Assembly (NCBI RefSeq): GCF_003579925.1
Contig: NZ_QUAL01000087.1
Coordinates: 1 to 60,131, forward strand
Direction: 5' to 3'
DNA: 60,131 bases
From: Jiangella rhizosphaerae
Lineage (GTDB): Bacteria; Actinomycetota; Actinomycetes; Jiangellales; Jiangellaceae
The translations under genes were made by a program, and so were the position numbers. The stretch's first letter is position 1, and each line of letters starts with the position of its first letter. Positions 40,448-49,313 of this stretch are shown here, piece by piece. The notes beneath the pieces are model-generated. The model was given only the letters and a program-made list of their open reading frames with translations, was not told the origin of the DNA and ran no database searches.

Positions 40448-41785
40448 TCACCCGAAGCAGATCTGGCCGCCGTCGAGCCGGAAGTTGGTCACCGCGCCGC
40501 CGTCGCCGAAGTTGAACACCCAGCGCATCCCCAGCTCGCCCGGGACCGCCACGTACGAGTCGAAGGAGTCTCCCTCGACCAGGCCGGGGTAGGCCGCCAC
40601 GACCTCGGCGTGTGAGGAGCCCACCCGGATGCCTTCCGGCGTCTGCACATCCGCGGCCGACGAGATGGTCGTCACCCGCCACTCCTCGTCGACGACGGCG
40701 TCACCGCCGGACGCGAAGTCCTGGCGCACGGAGATCCAGCCGGTCGTGTCGCCATAGGCGTAGCTGCCGTAGCACGTACCCTCCTGATGCTCGGTGTCGA
40801 TCTGCACACCGTCGATCGCCTGGAGCTCGGCCAGCGTCATGCCGATCCGGATCGCGCCCAGCCCGTCGGGCCCGAGCACCGGCAGGTCGGGCTCCTCGAT
40901 CGGCTGCGGGTTGTCGCCGCAGTTGTGCAGGCCGTCGTGGGCGATCCGGGTGACGTAGCCGTCGGTCGTCTCGAGGTGCCACATCGACGCGATGCCGTCC
41001 AGGCCGTCGATGTACGACGTGTAGACGCCAGGAGCGATCTCGGAGTACTCCGGGTAGGTCTGCCACACGTCCGCGAGGGTGCTGCCGATGCCGACGCCCT
41101 CGGGCGTGCGGACATCGATGTCCGGCTCCAGCCAGGCGACCTCGTAGGCGGCCATGAGGTCGTCCGGAGGCCCGCCGATGGCGCCGCGCAGCGAGATGTA
41201 CCCGTGCGCGCGGGCGGTGCGGAACTCGCCGTAGCAGAACTCGGGGAACGCCGAGTCGCCGCGCAGCCGGGTGATCTCGACGCCCGGGACCTGCTCCAGT
41301 TCGGCCAGCGTCATCCGCACCTCGACGCCGTCGAAGGGTGCGGCCGGGTCGAACAGCGGCAGCGTGCCGACGTCCACCCCGTCGCCGGACTGCTCGCCGC
41401 CGTGATCGGCCGTCCCGGTGGACTCGCCCGGCGATGGTTCCGTCAGGTCGGCGGCGGCGCCGCCCGTGGGACCGCTGGTCGGGAGTGCGGGCGTGGTCGG
41501 CGCCGGGTCGCCCGTGCGCTCGTCGGGCCCGGGCAGCAGGGTGGTCGGGGTGCCGGCGGGCTGCGGCTCCAGGTCCGGGCCGGCCGAGAACTGGCCGGTG
41601 ACGGCCATCGAGCCGACCGCGACCGCGGCCACGAGACCGACCGAACCGGCCGCGGACGCGACGACCCGGACGGTCCGCCGCCGGCGCGCGCCCTTGACGA
41701 TCCGCCCGACGGCGTCGGCGCGCGGCGTGAGCGCGAGCCGGTCGTCGCCCAAGAGGCGGCGCAGGTCGTCGTCGAAGTCGTTCAT
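40448..41785 (-). CDS. Membrane protein with duplicated outer domain, possible anti-sigma partner
   Basis: 445 residues. A cytoplasmic N-terminus of about 38 residues is followed by one membrane segment (about 39-62), a Pro/Thr-rich linker (75-130) and two similar outer modules. Each module holds a MTLAELxxxxGVxI motif, a single Cys-Tyr-Gly stretch (FCYGEF; TCYGSY) and a TPEGVGIGS/TPEGIRVGS strand. The start overlaps the sigma factor stop by 4 bp, the usual place of an anti-sigma factor in SigE-family operons, but no zinc motif is present. I do not recognise the family. Confidence 0.65.
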   Translation of the reverse strand: MNDFDDDLRRLLGDDRLALTPRADAVGRIVKGARRRRTVRVVASAAGSVGLVAAVAVGSMAVTGQFSAGPDLEPQPAGTPTTLLPGPDERTGDPAPTTPALPTSGPTGGAAADLTEPSPGESTGTADHGGEQSGDGVDVGTLPLFDPAAPFDGVEVRMTLAELEQVPGVEITRLRGDSAFPEFCYGEFRTARAHGYISLRGAIGGPPDDLMAAYEVAWLEPDIDVRTPEGVGIGSTLADVWQTYPEYSEIAPGVYTSYIDGLDGIASMWHLETTDGYVTRIAHDGLHNCGDNPQPIEEPDLPVLGPDGLGAIRIGMTLAELQAIDGVQIDTEHQEGTCYGSYAYGDTTGWISVRQDFASGGDAVVDEEWRVTTISSAADVQTPEGIRVGSSHAEVVAAYPGLVEGDSFDSYVAVPGELGMRWVFNFGDGGAVTNFRLDGGQICFG

Positions 41786-42261
41786 CGGTCCCTTCCCTCC
41801 ACCGAGGACATGCTCGCCCTCAACTTCGTCAGTGCCTTGCTCGCCTGGCTCTTCACCGTGCCCGCGGTGATGCCCAGAGCCGCGGCGATCTCCGCCTCGG
41901 ACAGGTCCTCGTAGTAGCGCAGCACCAGCACCGCGCGCTGCCGCGGCGGCAGCTGGGCCAGCGCCTGCCAGAGCGGCTCGCCGTCGAGGCGGTCGGGCGG
42001 GTCGACGCCGCGGTCGGGGAAGTCCTCGACCAGCACCTCGCGCCGGCGCCGCCGCCAGCGGCTCACGTGCGCGTTCGCCATCGACCGCCGGACGTAGGCG
42101 AGCGGGTCGGCGTCCTGCCGCATGATCTTCGACCAGCGGGCGCCGACCTTCTCCAGCGCCGTCTGCACGAGGTCGGCGGCGTCGTGCGGCGACCCCGTCA
42201 GCGCGTGCCCGTAGCGCAGCAGCCCGGGCAGACTGGCCCGGACGAACCCCTCGAAATCCAT
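41782..42261 (-). CDS. SigE-family ECF RNA polymerase sigma factor
   Basis: 159 residues from MDFEGF. Region 2 is GHALTGSPHDAADLVQTALE and region 4 is LPPRQRAVLVLRYYEDLSEA with helix ITAGTVKSQASKAL, the pattern of actinobacterial SigE-family (ECF-type) sigma factors. The ATG at 42261 has GAGG five bases upstream and matches the usual family start. An ATG at 42348 or a GTG at 42456 would add up to 65 residues lacking sigma features; TAGAGT at 42341-42336 may be its -10 box. It is coupled to the membrane protein by a 4-bp overlap. Confidence 0.85.
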   Translation of the reverse strand: MDFEGFVRASLPGLLRYGHALTGSPHDAADLVQTALEKVGARWSKIMRQDADPLAYVRRSMANAHVSRWRRRRREVLVEDFPDRGVDPPDRLDGEPLWQALAQLPPRQRAVLVLRYYEDLSEAEIAAALGITAGTVKSQASKALTKLRASMSSVEGRDR

Positions 42262-42458
42262 CGTCGCCTCGTCCGGCTCGGCGCGGCCCGCAACCACCGT
42301 CGCGCCCACGGCCGGTGCGGCTTCCCCGTCAGGGGACTCTATTAGCATCGCGACCCCGCTTCGCCCGTCCTGCCTCATTGCCGTGAACACGCCGGACGGG
42401 CCGCGCCGGTTGCCCGCGTTCCCCATAGACTCGCCTGCAGTTCCGGGAGGAGACACGC

Positions 42459-44279
42459 GTGGAGTACCGCCAGATCAGCAAGGTTCTCGTGGCCAACCGC
42501 GGCGAGATCGCCGTGCGAGTCGTCCGCGCCTGCCGCGACGCCGGCCTGGCCAGCGTCGCCGTCTACGCCGACGGCGACCGCGACGCGCCGCACGCCCGGC
42601 TCGCCGACGAGGCCTACGCGCTGGGCGGCCAGACCGCCGCCGAGACGTACCTGGTCATCGCGAAGCTGCTCGACGTCGCCGAGCGGGCCGGGGCCGACGC
42701 CGTCCACCCGGGTTACGGCTTCCTGGCCGAGAACGCCGAGTTCGCGCAGGCCGTCATCGACGCCGGGCTGGTCTGGATCGGACCCCCGCCGGCCGCCATC
42801 ACCGCGCTGGGCGACAAGGTCAGCGCCCGCCACCTCGCCGCCCGGGCGGGCGCGCCGCTGGTCGCCGGTACGCCCGACCCCGTCACCAGCGCCGGCGAGG
42901 TCGTCGCGTTCGCCGAGGAGCACGGCCTGCCGGTCGCCATCAAGGCGGCCTACGGCGGTGGCGGCCGCGGCCTCAAGGTGGCCCGCACGCTGGAGGAGAT
43001 CCCGCACCTCTACGAGTCCGCGGTGCGCGAGGCGGTCGCGGCGTTCGGCCGCGGCGAGTGCTTCGTCGAGCGCTACCTCGACCGGCCGCGGCACGTCGAG
43101 ACCCAGTGCCTGGCCGACCGCCACGGCAACGTCGTCGTGGTGTCGACGCGCGACTGCTCGCTGCAGCGGCGGCACCAGAAGCTGGTGGAGGAGGCCCCCG
43201 CACCGTTCCTCACCGACGAGCAGAACGCCGAGCTGTACCGCGCGTCCAAGGCCATCCTGCGCGAGGCCGGCTATGTCGGCGCCGGCACCTGCGAGTTCCT
43301 CGTCGGCACCGACGGCACCGTGTCGTTCCTCGAGGTCAACACCCGGCTGCAGGTCGAGCACCCGGTCACCGAGGAGGTCACCGGGCTCGACCTCGTCCGC
43401 GAGATGTTCCGCATCGCCGAGGGCGAGGAGCTGGGGTACGACGACCCGGTCGTCCGCGGCCACTCCATCGAGTTCCGCATCAACGGCGAGGACCCCGGCC
43501 GCAACTTCCTGCCCACTCCGGGCACCGTCACGACGTTCCGGCCGCCGTCGGGGCCGGGCGTGCGGGTCGACGCCGGCGTCGAGCCGGGCAGCGTCGTCGG
43601 GCAGAACTTCGACTCGCTGCTGGCCAAGCTGGTCGTCACCGGCGCGTCACGCCGTCAGGCGGTCGAGCGGGCGCGGCGGGCGCTGGCGGAGTTCGAGGTC
43701 GGCGGGCTGGCCACCGTCATCCCGTTCCACCGTGCGGTCCTCGACGACGCCTCGTTCGTCCCGGCCGCGGACGGCGAGCCGTTCTCCGTCCACACCCGCT
43801 GGATCGAGACCGAGTGGGAGAACCCGTTCGCGCCGTACGACGGCGGTACGTCCGGCGCCGGGCCGGAGGGTGAGGACGCCCGCGAGCGGATCACCGTCGA
43901 GGTCGGCGGGAAGCGGCTGGAGGTCGTGCTGCCGCCGGGTCTGGGTGCGTCCGGCATGTCCGGCGCGTCCGGCACCGGGACGGCCGGGAACGCCGCCGGT
44001 GCGGGTACGGCCCGGCGGCCCGTGCGTCGTAGCGCCGGCCGGTCCGGTGCGGCCGCCACCAGCGGCGACGCGCTCACCTCGCCGATGCAGGGCACGATCA
44101 TCAAGGTGGTCGCCGAGGACGGCCAGACCGTCGCCGAGGGCGACGTCGTCGTCGTCATGGAGGCGATGAAGATGGAGCAGCCGATCACCGCACACAAGGC
44201 CGGCACCGTCAGCGGGCTGGCCGCCGAGGTCGGCGCGACGATCGCCAACGGCGCCGTCATCTGCACGATCGAAGGCTGA
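42459..44279 (+). CDS. accA3: Acyl-CoA carboxylase alpha chain (biotin carboxylase + carrier)
   Basis: 606 residues. The biotin carboxylase domain (about 1-450) has the ATP-grasp loop [26 protein letters not shown] and RINGEDP. After a Gly/Ser/Ala-rich linker (about 480-530) comes the biotin carrier domain with EAMKMEQ and biotinylated Lys571. It carboxylates biotin with ATP and bicarbonate and feeds the beta chains at 31014 and probably 37258. The GTG has GGGAGGAGA upstream. TAGACT at 42426-42431 may be its -10 box. It matches AccA3 of M. tuberculosis in order and size. Confidence 0.94.
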   Translation: MEYRQISKVLVANRGEIAVRVVRACRDAGLASVAVYADGDRDAPHARLADEAYALGGQTAAETYLVIAKLLDVAERAGADAVHPGYGFLAENAEFAQAVIDAGLVWIGPPPAAITALGDKVSARHLAARAGAPLVAGTPDPVTSAGEVVAFAEEHGLPVAIKAAYGGGGRGLKVARTLEEIPHLYESAVREAVAAFGRGECFVERYLDRPRHVETQCLADRHGNVVVVSTRDCSLQRRHQKLVEEAPAPFLTDEQNAELYRASKAILREAGYVGAGTCEFLVGTDGTVSFLEVNTRLQVEHPVTEEVTGLDLVREMFRIAEGEELGYDDPVVRGHSIEFRINGEDPGRNFLPTPGTVTTFRPPSGPGVRVDAGVEPGSVVGQNFDSLLAKLVVTGASRRQAVERARRALAEFEVGGLATVIPFHRAVLDDASFVPAADGEPFSVHTRWIETEWENPFAPYDGGTSGAGPEGEDARERITVEVGGKRLEVVLPPGLGASGMSGASGTGTAGNAAGAGTARRPVRRSAGRSGAAATSGDALTSPMQGTIIKVVAEDGQTVAEGDVVVVMEAMKMEQPITAHKAGTVSGLAAEVGATIANGAVICTIEG

Positions 44280-44310
44280 CCCGGATCGGGAAGCACGACG
44301 GGTGCGTCCG

Positions 44311-44345
44311 GCGTTGTCGTTGATTGGCAACGCTTGACACGTCAA
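44311..44345. promoter_or_regulatory. Inverted repeats upstream of the PPOX gene
   Basis: GCGTTG (44311-44316) pairs with CAACGC (44328-44333), and TTGAC-AC-GTCAA follows at 44334-44345. They lie 32-58 bases after the accA3 stop and just before the PPOX ribosome site (AAGGGA). Either could be part terminator, part operator; the second holds a TTGACA -35-like sequence. Confidence 0.35.
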
Positions 44346-44367
44346 CTTTGCGAAGGGATGCACCTGT

Positions 44368-44763
44368 ATGCCCGCTCTGTCGGACACCGCCCGTGAGCTG
44401 TTCTCCCGCCCGATCCCGGCCTGGGCCACGGTCCTCGACGCCGACGGCCGCCCGCACAACTCGATCGTCTGGGTCGACGTCGACGGCGACGGCGTCATCT
44501 TCAACACCGCCGCCGGCCGGGTGAAGGAGCGGCGGCTGCGCGAGAACGACATCGTCTCCGTGAGCGTGCTCGACCCGGACAACGCCTGGCGGTGGGCCAG
44601 CGTCACCGGCCGCGCCACGCTGAGTACCGAGGACGGCGACGAGGTGATCGACCGGCTGGCGAAGAAGTACCTCGACGCCGACAGCTACCCGTACCGCAAG
44701 GAGGGCGAGCAGCGCGTGACGGTGCGCGTCGCCGTCGACCACGTGCGCGAGGAAGTCGCCTGA
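44368..44763 (+). CDS. PPOX-class (F420-type) oxidoreductase
   Basis: 131-residue split-barrel flavin/deazaflavin-binding protein. It begins LSDTARELFSRPIPAWATVL, then GRPHNSIVWVDVDGD and FNTAAGRVKERRLREN, with a final barrel strand TVRVAVDHV. In actinomycetes this PPOX subgroup typically uses F420. Substrate is unknown. Its stop is one base from the opposite stop of the AlkZ-like gene. Confidence 0.82.
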   Translation: MPALSDTARELFSRPIPAWATVLDADGRPHNSIVWVDVDGDGVIFNTAAGRVKERRLRENDIVSVSVLDPDNAWRWASVTGRATLSTEDGDEVIDRLAKKYLDADSYPYRKEGEQRVTVRVAVDHVREEVA

Positions 44764-44764
44764 G

Positions 44765-45905
44765 CTAGCCGGCCACCCAGGTGAGCCGGACGTCGGCGTC
44801 GAACAGCTCGCCGTAGCGTCCGGCGGCGGTCGTCGCCGCCTTCTTGGTGGCGGCGGTGACCTTGGCGAACGGCTCGACGGCGATGGCGAACGTGCCGTTC
44901 TTCAGCTCGTGGCTCCACACGCCGCGCACGATGCCGTCGACCAGCAGGACCGGCGAGATCCAGCCGGCGGCGCGGCTCACGCGGTCGATGAAGCCGTCGG
45001 GCACCGTGTGCGCACGGTGCCCGATGGGCGCGATGACGTACGGGTCGAACCCCGGCAGCAGGTGCACGCCGGTCGCGTCGTCGCCGGTCCCCTCGTCGGT
45101 CAGCTCGGCCAGCACCGCCGGCGTGGACCAGCAGGCGACGCCGTCGACGTCGACCTCGACCATGACCTCGGCGTGCTCCGTGAACACCCGGCGCGCCTTG
45201 GCGGCGTCGATGCCCCCCCCAGCGGCTGAAGTCGACGTGGGTGGCCGGCCCGTAGATGTCGAGGAACCGCTCGATGAGCCTGCTCAGGGCGGTGTGCTCG
45301 TCGGGCTGGTCGTCCCACGGCGCGTCGGGCAGCCAGGTGCGGGGGCTGGTGAAGGTGACGTTGCGGTCGCGTTCGGGTCCGGAGCAGAGCAGGCCGCCCG
45401 CCGCGGCCGGCTTGAACATCTGGCCCCAGCCGGACCTCACCGCCGCCTCGATGCCCGGCGCGTCGACCTCGCGAGCGATCTCGGCCAGCAGCTCCTCGCG
45501 GGTGAGCACCTTGCCGGGCAGCACCTCACCGATGATCTCGGTGACCCGGCGCAGGACGGCGAGGTTGACGCCGTGGTAGCGCTCCCAGGCGGCGTTGACG
45601 TTGGGCCACTGCCGCTGCGCCCACGCCGCGACCAGTAGCGGCAGCTCGTTCGACGGGAACAGGTGCAGGGTGCCGCGCATCCCCCAGGTCCTGACCAGCG
45701 TGCGGTCGGTCCACAGCGCCGTCGCGATGTCGCCTCGTTCGTAGGCGGGCGTGCGGACGGCCGCGATGAGCTCGGCGGACGAGGCCACCTGCGCGTGCAG
45801 CCCGATCAGCCGCCCCGCCGTGCCGACGAGGTCGGCGGACGGGTCGGTGACGTGCAGGCGCCGCAGCCGGCGGGCGAGCACCTGGCCCCAGGTGACCTTC
45901 TCCAC
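44765..45905 (-). pseudogene. AlkZ-like (HTH_42, DUF1006) winged-helix protein, frameshifted
   Basis: The protein reads continuously through two frames. The N-terminal about 229 residues (MEKVTWGQVLARRL to DFSRWGG) lie in one frame and the C-terminal about 150 residues (IDAAKARRV, FTEHAEVMVEVD to RLTWVAG) in another. The break falls at a run of eight C on the plus strand (45213-45220). With seven, the join would read SRWGGIDAAKARRV. The family includes DNA glycosylases that unhook crosslinks; a LHAQVASS motif lies near residue 36, where family members have their Q-x-Q/Q-x-D type catalytic motif. It could be a true mutation, phase variation or an assembly error. Confidence 0.8.
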
Positions 45906-45996
45906 GGGACCATCGAATCATCTGCCTCCGACAGCGTCGATCATGACGGCCGGACCTGCTCGTGGCACGACGCGCCCGACCGTGGATGATGGAGGT

Positions 45997-47241
45997 ATGT
46001 CGAGCAGCTTGGACGACGTCGCCGCCGATCTCCAAACCGAACCGCTTTACGTCGACGAGACCGGCGTGGAGGAACTCGGCGACAACGGTCTCACGTTCGA
46101 CGAGGGCGCTCGGTCATCGGTGCGTGAGGCGATCGAGGGCGCGGACACCCCGTTCTACGTCGCCGTACTGCCGGGGGGCGACTACAACGCCGACGCAGCG
46201 CAGATCCTGAGTCGAGACCTCGGCCCGGGCACCTACCTGGTGGTCTTCGGTAGTCAGCAGCTCAGTGCCGGCTCGACGGAGATCCAGGACGGCGTCTTCG
46301 AAGCGGCCCGGTCGGAGCTCGCCAACTCGAACGGCGACCTCGGCGCGGGCATCACGAACTTCATCGAGTCGGCCGAGCGGGTGATCGCCGAAGGCGGCTC
46401 GGGCGGCGGCGGTGGTGGAGGCGCTGCGGGCTCCAGCGACGGTGGCGGCGGCGGTGGCCTGCTCCCCCTCGCGATCCTGGCGGCCGCGGGTGGCGGCGGC
46501 TTCCTCCTGTACCGCCGCAACAAGCGCAACAAGGAGCGCGCCCAGCTCGAGCAGGTGCGCGGCGCCCTCGAGGAGGACATCACCAAGTACGGCGAGCGGC
46601 TCTCCGAGCTCGACCTCGACGTCCGCCACGACTCCAAGGTGCCGATCGAGGCCCGCAACGAGTACGGCCGCGCCCTCGACCTCTACGAGAACGCCAAGAT
46701 GTTCGCCGACCGCGCCGAGAAGCCCGAGGACCTCAAGCCGGTCACCAATGCCCTCGAGGAGGGCCGCTGGCTGCTGGCCACCGTCGACGCGCGAATGAAG
46801 GGCGATCCGCTCCCCGAGCGACGGCTCCCCTGCTTCTTCGACCCGGGTCATGGTCCGTCCGTCGAGGACATCGAGTGGGCGCCACCCGGCGGTGTCCCGC
46901 GCACCGTCCCCGCCTGTGCCGGTGACGCGCTGCGGATCAAGAACGGCGCCGATCCCGACGTGCGCATGGTCCCGGTGGGCGACGGCGAGCGCCGTCCGTA
47001 CTACGACGCCGGCCCCGCGTACGGCGGCTGGGCCGGCGGCTACTTCGGTGGCCTGCTGCCCGGCATGCTCATGGGCACGATGCTCGGATCGGCGATGTCG
47101 ACCCCGATCTACGTGGACGGCGGTGGCGACGCCGGCGGCGGCGACGGTGGTGGCGGTGACTGGGGTGGCGGCGACTTCGGCGGCGGTGACTGGGGTGGCG
47201 GCGACTTCGGCGGCGGTGACTTCGGTGGCGGCGACTTCTGA
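45997..47241 (+). CDS. Membrane protein with coiled coil and Gly-Asp-Trp/Phe tail
   Basis: 414 residues. The N-terminal about 125 residues form an alpha/beta domain that resembles TPM/Rv1476-like proteins (FYVAVLPGGDYNADAAQIL; TYLVVFGSQQL). A Gly/Ser linker leads to one membrane segment (about 150-170), then RNKRNKERAQLEQVRGAL begins a charged coiled coil. A Cys-containing segment (LPCFFDPGHGPSV; PACAGDALRI) follows. The end is six repeats of GGGD plus W or F. GGAGG lies close before the ATG. I do not recognise a function; similar Gly-rich tails end many YgcG/TPM proteins. Confidence 0.65.
   Translation: MSSSLDDVAADLQTEPLYVDETGVEELGDNGLTFDEGARSSVREAIEGADTPFYVAVLPGGDYNADAAQILSRDLGPGTYLVVFGSQQLSAGSTEIQDGVFEAARSELANSNGDLGAGITNFIESAERVIAEGGSGGGGGGGAAGSSDGGGGGGLLPLAILAAAGGGGFLLYRRNKRNKERAQLEQVRGALEEDITKYGERLSELDLDVRHDSKVPIEARNEYGRALDLYENAKMFADRAEKPEDLKPVTNALEEGRWLLATVDARMKGDPLPERRLPCFFDPGHGPSVEDIEWAPPGGVPRTVPACAGDALRIKNGADPDVRMVPVGDGERRPYYDAGPAYGGWAGGYFGGLLPGMLMGTMLGSAMSTPIYVDGGGDAGGGDGGGGDWGGGDFGGGDWGGGDFGGGDFGGGDF
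47161..47238 (+). repeat. 30-bp tandem repeat encoding the GGGDW/GGGDF tail
   Basis: Two identical 30-bp units (47161-47190 and 47191-47220) and a partial third copy end at the stop codon. Each unit encodes W-GGGDF-GGGD. Such identical copies suggest recent duplication or slippage. Confidence 0.8.
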
Positions 47242-47252
47242 CCAGCTGACCG

Positions 47253-47753
47253 ATGCCGACTCCTGACTTCATCCTGGCCCTGCGCGAGCATGTGGGCCAC
47301 GACCTGCTGTGGCTGACCGGTGTGACGGCGGTCGTCATCGACGAGGAGGGGCGGGTGCTGTTGCATCAGCGCTCCGATACCGGGCAGTGGGCGCTGATCT
47401 CCGGCATCCTCGAGCCCGGCGAGCAGCCTGCCGTCGCCGTCGTGCGGGAGGCGTTCGAAGAGACCGGCGTCCACGTCGAGGTCGAGCGGATCAGCAGCGT
47501 CATCACCGATGCGCCGGTGACCTATCCGAACGGCGACCGCGTCCAGTACCTCGACATCGCGTTCCGCTGCCGGCCGGTGGGCGGCGAGGCGCGGGTGAAC
47601 GATGACGAGTCGCTGGCGGTCGGCTGGTTCGCGCCAGACGACCTGCCGCCGCTGGCCGACCACGTGCGCGAGCGCCTCGTCCACGCGTTGAAGGACGAAC
47701 CCGCGCCCTACTTCGTGCAGCCCTCACCGGGCCGGTCGGGTGGTTTCTCGTAG
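47253..47753 (+). CDS. Nudix hydrolase
   Basis: 166 residues. A complete Nudix box is present, GILEPGE then seven residues, REAFEETGV (about 50-72), preceded by TGVTAVVIDEEGRVLLHQRS. It hydrolyses a nucleoside diphosphate compound; ADP-ribose or NADH-type substrates are possible. The start is 11 bases after the Gly-tailed protein. The last 46 bases overlap the convergent HNH gene. Confidence 0.85.
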   Translation: MPTPDFILALREHVGHDLLWLTGVTAVVIDEEGRVLLHQRSDTGQWALISGILEPGEQPAVAVVREAFEETGVHVEVERISSVITDAPVTYPNGDRVQYLDIAFRCRPVGGEARVNDDESLAVGWFAPDDLPPLADHVRERLVHALKDEPAPYFVQPSPGRSGGFS

Positions 47754-49270
47754 CGGTGGCCGGTGGGGCTGATCCAGATGGTGGTGCCGTCGGGGAGTCG
47801 TTCGACGTGCCAGTGCCCGTGGTGTTTGAGCTTGTGGTGGGTCTCGCACAGGGCGTGCAGGTCGTCGGGGTCGGTGGTCCCGCCGGCGGCGAAGGGGATG
47901 ATGTGGTCCAGGTCGCAGGTGATCGCGGGGCGGTGGCAGCCGGGGGTGCGGCAGGTGCGGTCGCGGGCGATGATGAAGTCGGCCAGTGCCTTGGTGGGGC
48001 GGTAGCGGGTGCGGCCGAGGTCGAGCAGGTGCCCGCTGCCGTCGGTGCGCAGCCAGGTCCACACACCCTCGGCGGCGAGAACCTTGGCGACGTGGGCGGG
48101 GATCGGCCCGTACCCCTCCAGCTCACCCGGCTGGTCGCTCAACCCGATCGCGGTGGCGAACGGCACGGTGATGTGCACGCTGACCGGACGCCGCCGCGGC
48201 GGCGCGCTAGCGGCCTTGCCAGCGCCGCGACCGGCCGAGTGAGCGGCTGAGTCACTGGCAGGAACGGCCGCGGCGCCGGTGGTCTGGTGGGCGGAGTCGC
48301 CGGGCGAGCTTGCCGTGCCGGCGGCGTGGGCCAGTGGGGTGGTGGCGCCGTCGGCGCAGGCGGCGAGGGCGGCCCAGCCCAGCTCGGCCAGCGCGTCGGC
48401 GCGGCGCTGGTCCCTGGTGCGGGCGGGGAGTCCGGCTGCGGCGTCGGCACGTTTGGCGTCCGCCGCGGCCGCGTTGAGCGCCGTGTCCAGGGCGGCGGCA
48501 TCCGCGGCGGGCAGCCGCGCCTCCACATGCGCCATCCCATCCGACGCCGGCGTGATGGCGACGTAGCGGCGCTCACGAGCCAGCTCGTACCGGTCCGCCG
48601 CCTCCACCGGCGCCAGCTCGTGCAGCAACTGCTTGATCAGCTTCCGCAGCGCGACCGAATCCAGGCCGGGCGCTTTCGGCAGCACCGCCGCCTCCACCCG
48701 CGCTCGCACGTGGGGGTCCTGGCCGCCGAGCTCGTCGGTGACCACCCGAGCCCGGCGCAGATCGATCGCGCCGGTCGCGAGCAGGGCGTGCGTGTCGGGA
48801 AAATCGAGCACGAGCTGCAGGGCGTGGCCGACCTGGTTCTCCGCCTGCTTGGTCGTCACCTGGCACCGTCCGGCGAGGGTCATTGCGGTGTTGGTGACCG
48901 GGTTCACCGATCGGTACCCGGTCTCATCGGGACGCATCTCCGCCCGCGACGCCAGCGCGGCGTGTATGGCGGCCTTGCGGGCGGCACCCCACGCCTCCAG
49001 ACGTTCCATCGCCGCGGCGGCCTCCACCAGCTCGTCCGCCGTAGCGGCCGCCGGGTCGAACGCCGCCAGCCGGGCGGCCAGTTCCGGCCCGGGCGGCACC
49101 TGATCGATGTCGAAGACCGCGACAGCGGCCTCACCGCCGGTGCACAACTGTTCCAACAGCGCCGGATCGATGTCGGCGACGCACGGGTCATCGCACGGCG
49201 ACGCCACCATCCACTCCACCGGCGGTGCAACCTCCGGCGGCGGAGCAGTCAGCAGCGCTTCTTCGAACAT
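47708..49270 (-). CDS. DUF222/HNH endonuclease family protein
   Basis: 520 residues. The DUF222 domain (about 40-330) includes RSVNPVTNTAMTLAGR, and is followed by an Ala-rich linker. The HNH domain is near 440-490 with CRTPGC, CDLDHIIPFAAGGTT and CETHHKLKHHG, which give the zinc cysteines and the catalytic His. Such proteins (13E12 repeat family) occur in many copies in actinomycetes and are suspected mobile or homing genes. The ATG is seven bases after TAAGAT. The 3' end overlaps the Nudix gene by 46 bp. Confidence 0.88.
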   Translation of the reverse strand: MFEEALLTAPPPEVAPPVEWMVASPCDDPCVADIDPALLEQLCTGGEAAVAVFDIDQVPPGPELAARLAAFDPAAATADELVEAAAAMERLEAWGAARKAAIHAALASRAEMRPDETGYRSVNPVTNTAMTLAGRCQVTTKQAENQVGHALQLVLDFPDTHALLATGAIDLRRARVVTDELGGQDPHVRARVEAAVLPKAPGLDSVALRKLIKQLLHELAPVEAADRYELARERRYVAITPASDGMAHVEARLPAADAAALDTALNAAAADAKRADAAAGLPARTRDQRRADALAELGWAALAACADGATTPLAHAAGTASSPGDSAHQTTGAAAVPASDSAAHSAGRGAGKAASAPPRRRPVSVHITVPFATAIGLSDQPGELEGYGPIPAHVAKVLAAEGVWTWLRTDGSGHLLDLGRTRYRPTKALADFIIARDRTCRTPGCHRPAITCDLDHIIPFAAGGTTDPDDLHALCETHHKLKHHGHWHVERLPDGTTIWISPTGHRYEKPPDRPGEGCTK

Positions 49271-49277
49271 GCCAATG

Positions 49278-49283
49278 ATCTTA
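49278..49283 (-). promoter_or_regulatory. -10 box, leaderless start of the HNH gene
   Basis: Minus-strand TAAGAT, seven bases before the ATG at 49270, in the 43-base gap after the quinone dehydrogenase gene. Confidence 0.45.
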
Positions 49284-49313
49284 GACCGACCCACCGACAA
49301 AGTCGGTTCGACG

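Noticed and set aside
42262-42456. Longer sigma factor starting at 42456
   Set aside because: The start would lie opposite the ribosome site of accA3. The added residues lack sigma features, and the ATG at 42261 has its own GAGG.
47161-47238. Possible CRISPR or minisatellite array
   Set aside because: The units are contiguous without spacers and stay in frame in a protein tail; it is an in-gene tandem repeat.
47109-47684. Antisense frame rich in PPPKS/PPPQS repeats
   Set aside because: It is the complement of the GGGDW/GGGDF tail of a better supported gene with a good ribosome site.
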